Shown: positions 16,881-26,379, numbered from the stretch's first letter. The stretch is DNA of 56,481 nucleotides from Candidatus Hodarchaeota archaeon (GCA_016839815.1 JAEOTM010000033.1:1-56481); one strand, 5' to 3'. Numbers and translations: made by a program. Notes: generated by a model from the sequence alone, not told the origin.

Positions 16881-18455
16881 TTACACACTATCCTTCTTAC
16901 CGTATCCCCCACCACCTGGGGTTTTTATGATTAAGGTCTCACCTGATAGGAGTTCGGAAATGGTTCTTCCAGGTAGAACTTGCTTTTCTCCATTCTTCTT
17001 TTTTACGAGATTTTTCCCGCTCTTCCCTGATTGGCCTTCAAACAGACCGTATGGACAAAACTTTCTTCTTTCAGACTGTATTGAGACTATAGTATCCTCA
17101 AGACATTTAATTTCCTTTACAATGCCATTACCTCCGACAGTTTTTCCATCCCCTCCCGAATTCTCTCGAATAGCATACTTCTGTACCCTAAAAGGGTAAA
17201 TAAGTTCAAAGGCCTCTATAGGAGTATTCAAAGTGTTTGTCATATGGCTATGGATGGCAGATGTTCCATTTTGAACTTTTCCAGCTCCCGTTCCTCCTCC
17301 AAGAGTTTCATAATACGTAAAGGGTACTTTCCCTTTCGTTGATCCTAGAGCAACATTATTCATTGTTCCTTGAGATGCTGCCGGGATCTCAGGAAAAGCT
17401 TGAGCCAATGCTCCTAATAATACGTCTGCTATCCTTTGGGAGGTTTCGACATTTCCGCTCGAAACTGCAGCAGGTGGACTTGGATCAAGAAGACTTTCCT
17501 TAGGAATATTTATCTCGATATTTCTAAATAATCCAGCGTTCGTCATTATTGTTGGGTCTGTCAAAACTCTGAACACATAGTATACGCAGGAATAAACAAC
17601 GCTTTTTGGACAATTAACATTACCAATCTGTTGTTTAGCTGTCCCTTCAAATGATATAGAAATTTTGTCTCTAATAGCTTTAATACTAACTTGAATCTTC
17701 ACTGGTTGATCATTTATACCGTTAGAATCTAAAAAATCATTAAATTTTAGTACTTTAGTTGGAAAAGATTTTAGATGCTCTTTAAATGACCTTTCTGAAA
17801 GGTTCATTAATTGGATAATTGAATTTAGCAGAATTTCTCTCCCGTATTCATGTGATAACTCGGTTAACCTTTCTTCTCCTCTAAGAAGCGCTGCACGTTG
17901 AGCTCTAAAATCCCCAAGTCGTTCTTCTTTAATGCGAACATTTGCGAGAATTAAATTCAGAATATCTTTATTTTCGATTCCTTTTGAATATAGTTTTACT
18001 GGAGGAATTATCAAGCCTTCTTGATATATTTCCGTTGATGTACCCGGCATACTGCCAGGAGTTGAACCCCCAATATCTGAATGATGAGCTCTATTAGTTA
18101 CAAAAAATGTCAATTCATCTTCAATGAACACTGGTAGTATGAATGATATGTCTGGAAGATGAGTGCCTCCAGTGAAAGGTGAATTAAGTACAATTATATC
18201 CCCTGGATTAAAATCGGTTTTATCATATTGGGACAGTATTGTATCCATGGAAGAAAACATCGCACCTAGATGGACTGGAATATGTTCTGCTTGAGCCGCC
18301 AACTCTCCTTCAAAATTAAAAATCGCACATGAGAAATCAAGTCGCTCTTTACAGTTGGCACTGAATGAAGCACGACGAAGAACGATTCCCATTTCTTCCG
18401 CAATATTTTCTAAGGCTTTCTGAATAACACTTAAGCTAATAAGATCTGACTTCAT
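16881..18455 (-). CDS. hyuB: Hydantoinase/oxoprolinase beta subunit
   Basis: A 524-residue HyuB-family protein, the partner of HyuA in ATP-dependent N-methylhydantoinases, 5-oxoprolinase and acetophenone/acetone carboxylases. Typical stretches are visible: SFSANCKERLDFSCAIF, the H-x-P-x-H-L-G-A-M segment, F-T-G-G-T-H-L-P-D and T-N-R-A-H-H-S-D-I-G-G (metal ligands), and a C-terminal T-P-G-G-G-G-Y-G. It lies 16 bp after hyuA and 2 bp before the glycerate kinase gene. The full motif set argues for an active enzyme. Which amide or keto substrate is used cannot be told. Confidence 0.92.
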   Translation of the reverse strand: MKSDLISLSVIQKALENIAEEMGIVLRRASFSANCKERLDFSCAIFNFEGELAAQAEHIPVHLGAMFSSMDTILSQYDKTDFNPGDIIVLNSPFTGGTHLPDISFILPVFIEDELTFFVTNRAHHSDIGGSTPGSMPGTSTEIYQEGLIIPPVKLYSKGIENKDILNLILANVRIKEERLGDFRAQRAALLRGEERLTELSHEYGREILLNSIIQLMNLSERSFKEHLKSFPTKVLKFNDFLDSNGINDQPVKIQVSIKAIRDKISISFEGTAKQQIGNVNCPKSVVYSCVYYVFRVLTDPTIMTNAGLFRNIEINIPKESLLDPSPPAAVSSGNVETSQRIADVLLGALAQAFPEIPAASQGTMNNVALGSTKGKVPFTYYETLGGGTGAGKVQNGTSAIHSHMTNTLNTPIEAFELIYPFRVQKYAIRENSGGDGKTVGGNGIVKEIKCLEDTIVSIQSERRKFCPYGLFEGQSGKSGKNLVKKKNGEKQVLPGRTISELLSGETLIIKTPGGGGYGKKDSV

Positions 18456-18471
18456 TTTTTATACAGACCAC

Positions 18472-20496
18472 CTAGAACTTTTTCATAAGAATATGCCCAT
18501 CTTGAAGGATTTCAGCTATCCATCCTTCCTCAACTAGCACAGTGGAATCTGCCTGTTCAATAATACTTGGCCCATCAATTTTATTTCCTGAAAGCAGAAA
18601 TTCCTTTTGATATACCTTTGCTTCCTGCCATTCACCATCTAGATAAACCTTACGTACGTCTACTATGCTTTCTGAAGGAGGAAATTTCTTACCTAGTGGT
18701 AATTTGGCTAAAGTAAACTTGGGTAATTTAACAATTGCTGAAACACGAATATTAATCAACTCATGGGGAGCCTCTGGAGTTGAATATCCATATGCCTGTT
18801 CATGGGTAATATCGAATGATTCTTGCATATCCTGCACTTTTTCACTGTAAGGGACAGTAATCTCGTAAGATTGTCCCACAAGTCGAATATCGACATCTTT
18901 TACAATCAATATGTCCTTTTCTTGAAATCCATCATCTACACATAATTCTATTCCCTTTTGAATCAACTCGGTGAATGAAGATTCTAAATGAGGCTTAATT
19001 GATTTCGTTAATGGCTTAATAATAGATTTTGTCAAATCGTGTTTTATATTAGCGTTCAATAAGCCAAAAGCAGACCATACTCCTGGATAAGGAGGAATAA
19101 TTACTTGTGACATTGAAAGACGTCGAGCAAGAGAACAAGCATGTAATGGTCCCCCTCCTCCAAAGCAACACAGTGTGAAGTTTCGACTATCTAATCCTTT
19201 TTCAGTACTTACTTTTCGTAAGGCTAAAGCGACGTTATTTTCAAAAACCTCAATTACTCCTTCCGCAGCTTCCTCTATAGAATGTAGTGATAATTCCTTT
19301 GTAAGTTTAGCTAATACCTCTTCCGATTTTTTAGGGTGTATTTTTATCCTCCCATCACAGAAATAATCAGGATTTAATAAGCGTCTCACCAAATTCGCAT
19401 CTGTAACCGTAGGTTTTAATCCCCCTTTGTCATAACAAGCTGGACCTGGATCAGCTCCAGCACTCTCCGGACCAACATGTAATATTCCATATTTGAACCT
19501 AGCAATAGATCCTCCTCCTGCACCGATGGTCTTGACAGCAATAGCTGGTAAACTAATCGGATATCCTGAAATTTCATTTTCGGTGGTTATTTCAATCTTA
19601 CCATTTACAATACTTGCGACATCTGTAGATGTTCCACCAATATCCACTGTTAGTATATTATCGAGATGTAACAACTGGGAAGAATATGATCCGCCAAGAA
19701 CCCCTCCAGCCAATCCCGAGAGAATGGTTTCCACAGATTTTTCTGAAGCATTTCTAATCTGAGTAACCCCACCAGATGATAATAGAACTAATGGAGGATT
19801 TGGAATATTCTGTCTTTGGATTACTTTTAGGAAGGATCCAAAGTAGTTTTTCATCAGGGGAGCTATATAGGCATCTAGAACAGTCACACTCGTACGATCA
19901 TATTCTCGAAATACAGGAAATACCCAGCTTGATCGTGAAACATGCAAATCTGGAAGTTTGTTTTTTATTCTCTGGGTTATTTGAATTTCATGTTTCGGAT
20001 TGAAGAATGAAAACAATAATGAAACTGCTACTGACTCTATTCCAAGATCTTGAACTTTTTTGATAATTGAGAGAAGATCATCCACTTTCAAAGGGGTAAT
20101 TATTTTTCCTTCAGAGTTCAATCGCTCTCTGATTCCAAATCTATAGTCTTTTGGGATAAGAGGCTCAACCCTTTCAGGATAAAATGAATAAAGGTTTAAG
20201 CGATTCTGACGTCCAATCTCAATAATATCTGTAAATCCTTTGGTAGTAATTAATGCTGTTTTTACTCCTTTCTTTTCTAAGATAGCATTTGTAGCTACAG
20301 TTGTTCCATGTACAACCACATCCAAATCAGAAAGACAAACTTCTTTCTCTTTAAACAGCTCTAAACCTAGATGTGTACCAATAGATTGATTTTCTGGTGT
20401 ACTTGAAATTTTATGGAGGTGAACTTCTCCTTTTTCTGGATCAATGATTATAAAATCGGTAAAAGTTCCACCAATATCGATACCTAAGCACTTCAT
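18472..20496 (-). CDS. hyuA: Hydantoinase/oxoprolinase alpha subunit
   Basis: A 674-residue HyuA-family ATPase of the acetate-kinase/Hsp70 fold: phosphate-1 loop G5-I-D-I-G-G-T-F-T-D14, H-G-T-T-V-A-T-N-A, D-I-G-G-T-S-T-D-V-A and the adenosine region C-C-F-G-G-G-G-P-L-H-A. It activates the substrate with ATP while HyuB completes the hydrolysis. First gene of hyuA-hyuB-glycerate kinase. The ATG at 20496 begins MKCLGIDIGGTF. A 150-bp gap upstream probably holds the promoter. Candidates for the reaction are 5-oxoproline or hydantoin opening. Confidence 0.92.
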   Translation of the reverse strand: MKCLGIDIGGTFTDFIIIDPEKGEVHLHKISSTPENQSIGTHLGLELFKEKEVCLSDLDVVVHGTTVATNAILEKKGVKTALITTKGFTDIIEIGRQNRLNLYSFYPERVEPLIPKDYRFGIRERLNSEGKIITPLKVDDLLSIIKKVQDLGIESVAVSLLFSFFNPKHEIQITQRIKNKLPDLHVSRSSWVFPVFREYDRTSVTVLDAYIAPLMKNYFGSFLKVIQRQNIPNPPLVLLSSGGVTQIRNASEKSVETILSGLAGGVLGGSYSSQLLHLDNILTVDIGGTSTDVASIVNGKIEITTENEISGYPISLPAIAVKTIGAGGGSIARFKYGILHVGPESAGADPGPACYDKGGLKPTVTDANLVRRLLNPDYFCDGRIKIHPKKSEEVLAKLTKELSLHSIEEAAEGVIEVFENNVALALRKVSTEKGLDSRNFTLCCFGGGGPLHACSLARRLSMSQVIIPPYPGVWSAFGLLNANIKHDLTKSIIKPLTKSIKPHLESSFTELIQKGIELCVDDGFQEKDILIVKDVDIRLVGQSYEITVPYSEKVQDMQESFDITHEQAYGYSTPEAPHELINIRVSAIVKLPKFTLAKLPLGKKFPPSESIVDVRKVYLDGEWQEAKVYQKEFLLSGNKIDGPSIIEQADSTVLVEEGWIAEILQDGHILMKKF

Positions 20497-20646
20497 CAGT
20501 TTACCCAGTGTTCTAACTTAATTAATGCAGAATTCGACTTTAAGGAGAGAATTTTAAAACGAAATCAATTTAAAATTCAGTAAACAATAATCTAAAGAAA
20601 GTTATATCTCTTTACCTAAAAGAAAATTTGTACTCTGTCAGCAGAA

Positions 20647-21606
20647 TTATGCAATTGCAAAACTGAGAGCAAACAACACACCGAAAACAAAATGAATTAA
20701 AATTGTTTGTCCATTAGCAGGTAGTAGCTCCTTGATTTTATCATAATTCTCATTTGCGTGAGTCACAGCTTTGATTGCTACCGGAACTGTTATTATAGGG
20801 AGAAGTGTGATAATAGGGAACCATGATAATGCAACAAATATTATAAGTGTAATGTAAGCTAATATCATTCCTATTGAATAAATTTTGATAGATTTCTTCT
20901 TACCAAGAGCCACTACTAAAGTATTCTTGCCTGCTTTGGCATCAGCTTCTGAATCCTGAAATTCATTCAAGAATAACACCAGAGAGATTAATATTGCAAT
21001 AGGTATAGAGGCTAGGAGTAAGGCACTTGAATTGACATGCCCCATCTGTATGTAATAAGCAGAAAAAACACCAAGTGGCCCAAAACCAACAAAGACCGCT
21101 ATTTCTCCCAATCCACGATAACTAAGACTAACTGGTAATGCTGTATAAAAGAATCCCAATAATACCGCCACAGAAAGAAATATAACTAATAAGTAACCTT
21201 GAATTAAGAATAAAATGACAAGTGCTGTTATAGATCCTATTATATAGGATAAAATGGACGCAATTAGTATTTTACGTGGAGCAATAATTTCATTTTGTAT
21301 CATTCGTGATCCCCCGTTAAACTGTGAATAATATTCGTTTATGTCATCTGTTGAACGATCATAATAGTCGTTTGCAAGGTTTGTACCTGCATGTATAGAT
21401 ACTCCTGCAACTAACGTTAACAGACCAAGAATAAAATCAAATGTGGCGGTTTCATAATAAGCGATGGCCATTCCAAGGAGCAATGGAACAATCGAGGCTG
21501 TGAAAAAAGGAGCTCTAAGCGCAAAGATCCAAATTTGGACTTTTTGGATAAAAGATGATTGGATTTGCTCATCTTGGGCTGCTAAATGTATCGACACATC
21601 CGTCAT
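20647..21606 (-). CDS. menA: MenA-like UbiA prenyltransferase
   Basis: A 319-residue membrane protein with about 8-9 hydrophobic segments and the UbiA motifs N79-D80-Y-Y-D83-x3-D87 and E-F-Q-D-S-E-A-D-A-K-A-G-K-N. The sequence around the first motif (G-T-N-L-A-N-D-Y-Y-D) and L-R-A-P-F-F near residue 30 are typical of 1,4-dihydroxy-2-naphthoate polyprenyltransferase, so a menaquinone-like product is likely; no other men gene is here. ATG at 21606 has GGTGA eight bases upstream and is preferred to the TTG at 21621. Second UbiA-type gene of the window, only distantly like the one at 10.9 kb. Confidence 0.82.
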   Translation of the reverse strand: MTDVSIHLAAQDEQIQSSFIQKVQIWIFALRAPFFTASIVPLLLGMAIAYYETATFDFILGLLTLVAGVSIHAGTNLANDYYDRSTDDINEYYSQFNGGSRMIQNEIIAPRKILIASILSYIIGSITALVILFLIQGYLLVIFLSVAVLLGFFYTALPVSLSYRGLGEIAVFVGFGPLGVFSAYYIQMGHVNSSALLLASIPIAILISLVLFLNEFQDSEADAKAGKNTLVVALGKKKSIKIYSIGMILAYITLIIFVALSWFPIITLLPIITVPVAIKAVTHANENYDKIKELLPANGQTILIHFVFGVLFALSFAIA

Positions 21607-21732
21607 GAAATGATTCACCAAGTAAATGCTTTAATGAACACTTACAGAAGATTAAAATGGTTATTGATAATTCCTTGTTTACAACGATTACAATTTCTTG
21701 TTCTTGTACTCTATGCAAAATAGGTTAGTAAA

Positions 21733-21939
21733 ATGGTATCTACACGAGTACTTTCAATCAGAATCAATAAAAAAACCCTAGAACACTTAGAAAAGAACGC
21801 AAAAATACTCAACTTAAAAATATCAGTCTTAGCTGCAAAAGTTCTTGAAGAAAAAACTGATGAATGGTCAAAAGAATATGCAACAAGGATTTATCACGAA
21901 CTTGGACTCGATCAAGAAGGTATTTTGAGAGATGAGTAG
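21733..21939 (+). CDS. Ribbon-helix-helix small protein
   Basis: A 68-residue protein. Residues 2-45 fit the ribbon-helix-helix DNA-binding fold: a strand with alternating residues (TRVLSIRINKKT), then helix LEHLEKNAKIL, a short turn and helix SVLAAKVLEEKTDEW. The C-terminal 20 residues are acidic. It starts at ATG 21733 and its last codons overlap the next gene by 8 bp, so translation is coupled. It may repress its own operon; the operator is not identified. Confidence 0.7.
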   Translation: MVSTRVLSIRINKKTLEHLEKNAKILNLKISVLAAKVLEEKTDEWSKEYATRIYHELGLDQEGILRDE

Positions 21940-22720
21940 TATGACTGTTTTGGAAACGTTAGTACTAGGTATCCCTCTTTTGGTTAATTCTGGTTTCTCC
22001 CTACTTCATAGTGTATCATTTTTTCGGCTCTTTAAACAAAAGGAGGAGCCTGTCCTTTTGCACATTTCGATTATTTTTATCTCAGTTAGTCTGCTATTCT
22101 TTTTCTTTCTATTAGCTGTTCTAATCCCTGATACCCCTTCAATTGATTTTTTCCTTGTCGCAAACGTATTTGTTTGGATTATTTTCATGGAAGTCGGAAA
22201 TGCATATTTTTCTGCGTTTTTAAATTGCACTAACCTTTTAGAAAAATACACACTCCCATTATTTGGGGGATCTATTGGTATGGCGGTTTTTACATTGATT
22301 AATCGCAGTACTTACCTTTTAATTGATCCAGTTCGAATTGAGATCTTTTTGTACTTAGGTAGTTTTATCTCGATAATTTATCTTTTAGTTCGGGCTTATA
22401 TGAGAGTTAACCTGATTTTAAATAACTTTGAAGATGAAGAAATCAAGCTTATGCTACTTACACAAAGAGTTTTCAGCATTGGCGCTTTTATATTAGTTTA
22501 TACATGTCTTTCTGTTTTTTGCTGGTTGGTATTTAAAGGAATTGAGCAATTGGACTTAATCCTGACTTCTTGGAATATTTATGATTGGTTGGTATACTTA
22601 AACGTAATTTTTTATCTGGTAATTATCCTTGGCGCTTTCATTTCTTCAAAAAGGATAGACTACCTCCAAATTGACTTGCTGTCAATCTTAAACATTCTAG
22701 ATTCACCAAAGACTACCTAG
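21932..22720 (+). CDS. Seven-TM membrane protein of unknown function
   Basis: A 262-residue integral membrane protein with about seven hydrophobic segments (near residues 8-28, 42-62, 72-95, 108-125, 138-158, 180-202 and 230-250) and only short loops. No transporter, receptor or enzyme signature is recognised. It overlaps the RHH gene by 8 bp and is followed 12 bp later by an SGNH hydrolase gene. The three genes form a tight operon, which suggests a joint job at the membrane. Confidence 0.7.
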   Translation: MSSMTVLETLVLGIPLLVNSGFSLLHSVSFFRLFKQKEEPVLLHISIIFISVSLLFFFFLLAVLIPDTPSIDFFLVANVFVWIIFMEVGNAYFSAFLNCTNLLEKYTLPLFGGSIGMAVFTLINRSTYLLIDPVRIEIFLYLGSFISIIYLLVRAYMRVNLILNNFEDEEIKLMLLTQRVFSIGAFILVYTCLSVFCWLVFKGIEQLDLILTSWNIYDWLVYLNVIFYLVIILGAFISSKRIDYLQIDLLSILNILDSPKTT

Positions 22721-22732
22721 ATACTGATTTTG

Positions 22733-23332
22733 ATGACACGAAAAATAAAGATCCTGTGTATAGGTGATAGTCATACAGCAGGATTTCCTCAATTTGATCC
22801 TCATTTTGGTGGAATCCCAGAAAGTACATACGAATTCTGGTTGGAAGTCGCCCTTCAAAAGAATTTTCCGAAGCTAATCGTTGAATTGGATAATGAAGGA
22901 GTATGTGGTGAATTTTCAAGCGATATATATCATCGATTACTAGCAATCTCCAATTTAACTCAATATACATGCGTATTGTTTTGGGGAGGAGCTAATGATC
23001 TTGGTATGGGAAGAAACCCTAAAGATATATGGTATACCATTGAGGGAGCCCATCAGTACTGTAACTCAATCCAAGTTCCTTGTTTCTTGTTTACAATTCC
23101 TCCCATGAATATCATTGGTCTAGAAAAACAAGTTCTTCAACTGAATCAGTTCATCCAAACACACGTTACTGACCATGTAGTCGATGTTTATCCGAAATTG
23201 GAACAAGATGGAAAATTAAAAGCAGAATTTGGGGTTGGAGATGGAGTCCACTTATCCATTCAAGGATACAAAACAGTAGCTGAGGTAGCATATCACATTC
23301 TATGTGATTTTCTCCCAAAAGAAATATCATGA
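22733..23332 (+). CDS. SGNH/GDSL-type hydrolase
   Basis: A 199-residue esterase/acylhydrolase of the SGNH family. Block I G11-D-S13-H holds the nucleophile serine, W-G-G-A-N-D-L-G is block III with the oxyanion asparagine, and D-G-V-H-L-S near the C-terminus is block V with catalytic Asp and His. No signal peptide, so cytoplasmic. The ATG at 22733 follows an in-frame TTG at 22730. It is the third gene of the RHH-7TM-SGNH operon. Substrate unknown; a lipid or carbohydrate ester is likely from the family. Confidence 0.82.
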   Translation: MTRKIKILCIGDSHTAGFPQFDPHFGGIPESTYEFWLEVALQKNFPKLIVELDNEGVCGEFSSDIYHRLLAISNLTQYTCVLFWGGANDLGMGRNPKDIWYTIEGAHQYCNSIQVPCFLFTIPPMNIIGLEKQVLQLNQFIQTHVTDHVVDVYPKLEQDGKLKAEFGVGDGVHLSIQGYKTVAEVAYHILCDFLPKEIS

Positions 23333-23383
23333 AGAATTAGAATGATTTGTGTCTCTTTAAGACTGAATTTCTACTATATTTTG

Positions 23384-24181
23384 TCAGATTAACTTTTGTA
23401 CTGTATCAGGTGTAGGTTTAAAATATTCTCCTCGCTTTAATGCCCTATCGATGGCTTGTTCTACCAAGTTGTAATTAACTCCCTTTTCATTTGCTAAAGC
23501 CCGTAATTTGGATAGTTCAAATGGTTCACTACCAATAGCATCCAGAATTTTATCCAAATCCGTTGTTTTTTCACTTAAATAGCGATAACTCTGTTTAATT
23601 TCTGGTACTTGCTCCGATTGAATCGTTTTTTTCTCAAGTGAGGTTTTAATTAGTGCTTCAATCGAATCACCAGGATTTTCTGCTTTATCTAAATAACAGT
23701 CGAGATGCGAATATTTATTCGAGATAAATCGTCTTCCATCATCCAATTCAATCAGTGTTGGTTCTGCAACCCTTATAGTTCCTTTCTCAATTTTTTCTTC
23801 ACATTGCTTACATCTCCCACGTGAACTTTTTGCATATTCTAGAAGGGGATTCTGTACAGGTTGCTCAGATTTCAATTCATTCGAAGGTTTCTTCTCCATT
23901 AGTTGATTAAGCGAGGCAAGTATCTGAGCTCGTAAATCTGGATCAGCATTATCTTCTTCCTTTGTTAGGAATGAGATAACATTTTGCATCTCATAACGAG
24001 GAGTACAGTTCACGTGATAGTACCGATAGGAGGTAATTACTTCCCCTTTGGGAGTGGTGAATGGAAAAGGGATCCCTATCCTAGGATCATCCTTGATTAT
24101 ATTTTCCTGACACCCCCGACATTTAGATCTTCCTGACTTTGCATTTTCTACTTTTGGACGCTCTAATCTTTCACCTGACAT
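23384..24181 (-). CDS. Tandem PARP-type zinc-finger protein
   Basis: A 265-residue protein with two PARP-type zinc fingers of identical spacing: C21-x2-C24-x31-H56-x2-C59 and C124-x2-C127-x31-H159-x2-C162. Each is preceded by A-K-S-x-R and contains the I-x-K-x-x-x-R-I/V stretch of the PARP-1/DNA ligase III finger, which recognises DNA breaks. A helical linker (60-110) joins them. The C-terminal 70 residues resemble a winged helix, ending R-A-L-K-R-G-E-Y-F-K-P. No ADP-ribosyltransferase or ligase domain is present. It starts at ATG 24181 and stands alone. DNA-nick binding is inferred from the fingers. Confidence 0.82.
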   Translation of the reverse strand: MSGERLERPKVENAKSGRSKCRGCQENIIKDDPRIGIPFPFTTPKGEVITSYRYYHVNCTPRYEMQNVISFLTKEEDNADPDLRAQILASLNQLMEKKPSNELKSEQPVQNPLLEYAKSSRGRCKQCEEKIEKGTIRVAEPTLIELDDGRRFISNKYSHLDCYLDKAENPGDSIEALIKTSLEKKTIQSEQVPEIKQSYRYLSEKTTDLDKILDAIGSEPFELSKLRALANEKGVNYNLVEQAIDRALKRGEYFKPTPDTVQKLI

Positions 24182-24281
24182 TCTTAACCATATCTGTGAA
24201 AATTTTTACAGTAATACTCTGAATAACACTTAATGACATTAAAAATATTTCTCAAGCAGCAAGGATCAAATCCAAGGAAAA

Positions 24282-25235
24282 TCAAGATAAGAATGTGAAA
24301 CGTGTAGTCTTTATATTGCTTGAAATTGAACCAGGAGGCGAGGAATATAGTTTAGTTGCTTTTATAAACTTTTCAAGATTATTTGTTATGAATGTGATCA
24401 TTTCGGTTTTCAAAATATCAAAATCATACAGATCAGGAATAATATAGGTAAAAAATACGAAGATCTTATCGTAACACTTGAAATGCCAGATCACAGAATC
24501 ATGTAACCTTTTTGCTCCTATTAAAGTCAAATTTTCACGATATTTCTTCATCAAATATTCTCTCTTGATATATTGAGAGATAGAATTTAGTAAAGGATCC
24601 GCAACTCCCTGTAATTCTTGTTGTTTTGCAGTAGAAAATAAATAATTGCCTTGATCATCGTAAACAAGAATAAATGACACAAATTCAGCTAGATCAATCT
24701 TAATCTTACTCAATATATGCTTGTATATTGCCGCATCTTCACCTAAGGGCCCTCCCATTATCTCCTCAAAATTTCGCTCCCAAGAGTCTGTTTCTGGTAA
24801 ATTTGTATCTGTTTGAAAAGGAACATATTGACTTAATAGAGTTCCAGGGAGTTGTTGAAATTCTGGTGTTGTAGACATTGAAAGAAGACTTATACCACTT
24901 TCAGCCTTCGCATAGTCGACATAGATTGGTGAATTCGGCTTATCTGTCAAAGGGGTTAATGTTGGTTTAATTATATCTTTGAGTTGAATAATTGCTTCAA
25001 GTAAGCCTGAAATAAGAACGATATTCTCATTATTAGCTCGAGTAGAAGGTGTATCTTTGTATGTAATATCACCAAGCTCATTTACTTGCACAAAACGAGT
25101 ATAAACTGGCAAACCTCCCTCATCAGACAGAATAACTAGTAAATCCGATCCACGAAGTGATTTTGATTCCAAAAGTATGGCTTTTTCCTTCTTCGATCTG
25201 AGGGAGGATAGCTCACTAATTGGGTTTTCCTTCAA
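24282..25235 (-). CDS. Hypothetical protein, possible longin/roadblock-like domains
   Basis: A 317-residue soluble protein I cannot assign with confidence. Two stretches have the shape of the first strands of a roadblock/longin fold: DLLVILSDEGGLPVYTRF near residue 30 and SFILVYDDQGNYLFSTA near 187, each followed by about 90-100 residues with a long helix and a strand (VIWHFKCYDKIFVFFTYI). The same strand-turn-strand look occurs in the GTPase tail and the longin protein at 37 kb. The middle (90-170) is probably disordered. Starts at ATG 25235; monocistronic. Confidence 0.55.
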   Translation of the reverse strand: MKENPISELSSLRSKKEKAILLESKSLRGSDLLVILSDEGGLPVYTRFVQVNELGDITYKDTPSTRANNENIVLISGLLEAIIQLKDIIKPTLTPLTDKPNSPIYVDYAKAESGISLLSMSTTPEFQQLPGTLLSQYVPFQTDTNLPETDSWERNFEEIMGGPLGEDAAIYKHILSKIKIDLAEFVSFILVYDDQGNYLFSTAKQQELQGVADPLLNSISQYIKREYLMKKYRENLTLIGAKRLHDSVIWHFKCYDKIFVFFTYIIPDLYDFDILKTEMITFITNNLEKFIKATKLYSSPPGSISSNIKTTRFTFLS

Positions 25236-25365
25236 ATCAACTGGTCTCCGAGACTAGTAAGTACTCTATCTAGTGATCACATATATCTTAGAATACCTCT
25301 TCCTATAAAAATAAATCTAGTAAAACAATCCGAGGATCGATCTCTTTATCTATAGTAAACATTTG

Positions 25366-26379
25366 TTAAAAGAAACCATGTTCTAAGAGATCTTCCCATT
25401 TTAATTGGTGAAAGAGATAAAGAAATTCTTTAAATGTAATAATAGGTTTTAAATATCGAATCTTGTCATCAATAGCAATACGAGGGCAAGCAGTTACAAC
25501 CCAAGCTTCAATGTTGGTAAAATTTGATAACATCTGTGGATTTATATTTTCAGCGACGACAGTTAAACTTTCTAACTTTCTCTCTGATAATAGTGATTGA
25601 ATATTTCCAATCATATTCTGATTGAGCTGACCAAGTTTTGAACTTCCGATTATTCCCCATTTTTTAATGTTTCTCACTTTTGTAAGGAGTGTAAAACGTT
25701 GACGAATTACTTTAGTATGCTCTTCTTCCCCATAGGTCTTAATCCCTCCACTATAAGGATTGAATTGCATCAAAGGTTTGCTAGTATTTAGTAAAATCCC
25801 ATGAGTGTGAAAATATCCAGCATGAATACTAACAAAGCCATCACACTTTTCATCTCCTATTTGAAGTGAATGGACGTTGCATCCTAAAATTTGCCCTTCC
25901 TTGTATCTAATGATTTGAAAATTATACTCGGTAAGTTTCTCTTCTAATTTATCCAAGCTCTTTATATGTTGAATAGTTGACGCCAAACCGATAGTTTTCC
26001 ATTTTTTTTTCCGAATTTCATCAATAAGAGAATTGTAATCCAACTCTTGGGGTGGAACATAATAAGCTGGTATTATCATAATATCAATCAGGTCAGATTG
26101 AACTGAACTTACCTGACTGTGAAATCCAAACTCCGAATGACCAAAATGGATTAATAGATCACAATTAAGACGTTTTGCTAGAGCAATAGCCAGATCACAG
26201 ACACCATAGCTGGGATCTCCCGCAGTGTAAACCTGAATTCCCTCGTCAGAAAGGACTTTCTGTACCTGATTCAAAGGTTCATCTAGCATACCCTCCGGAA
26301 ATTGTAGTAGAACTGATTTATAATCATTATCTCGTACTTTTTGCACAATTCGATCAGTTTGTAATTCATAATCATTCAA
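25366..26379 (-). CDS. dph2: Diphthamide biosynthesis enzyme Dph2
   Basis: A 337-residue protein that makes the first step of diphthamide on translation factor aEF2: it transfers the 3-amino-3-carboxypropyl group of SAM to a histidine using a non-classical radical-SAM 4Fe-4S cluster. The three cluster cysteines are seen in the Y-G-V-C61-D, L-G-C-N-V and T-A-C-P-R-I-A-I-D-D contexts, one in each of the three similar domains, as in the archaeal homodimeric enzyme. Start ATG at 26379. Length is that of archaeal Dph2. Monocistronic. Confidence 0.93.
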   Translation of the reverse strand: MNDYELQTDRIVQKVRDNDYKSVLLQFPEGMLDEPLNQVQKVLSDEGIQVYTAGDPSYGVCDLAIALAKRLNCDLLIHFGHSEFGFHSQVSSVQSDLIDIMIIPAYYVPPQELDYNSLIDEIRKKKWKTIGLASTIQHIKSLDKLEEKLTEYNFQIIRYKEGQILGCNVHSLQIGDEKCDGFVSIHAGYFHTHGILLNTSKPLMQFNPYSGGIKTYGEEEHTKVIRQRFTLLTKVRNIKKWGIIGSSKLGQLNQNMIGNIQSLLSERKLESLTVVAENINPQMLSNFTNIEAWVVTACPRIAIDDKIRYLKPIITFKEFLYLFHQLKWEDLLEHGFF

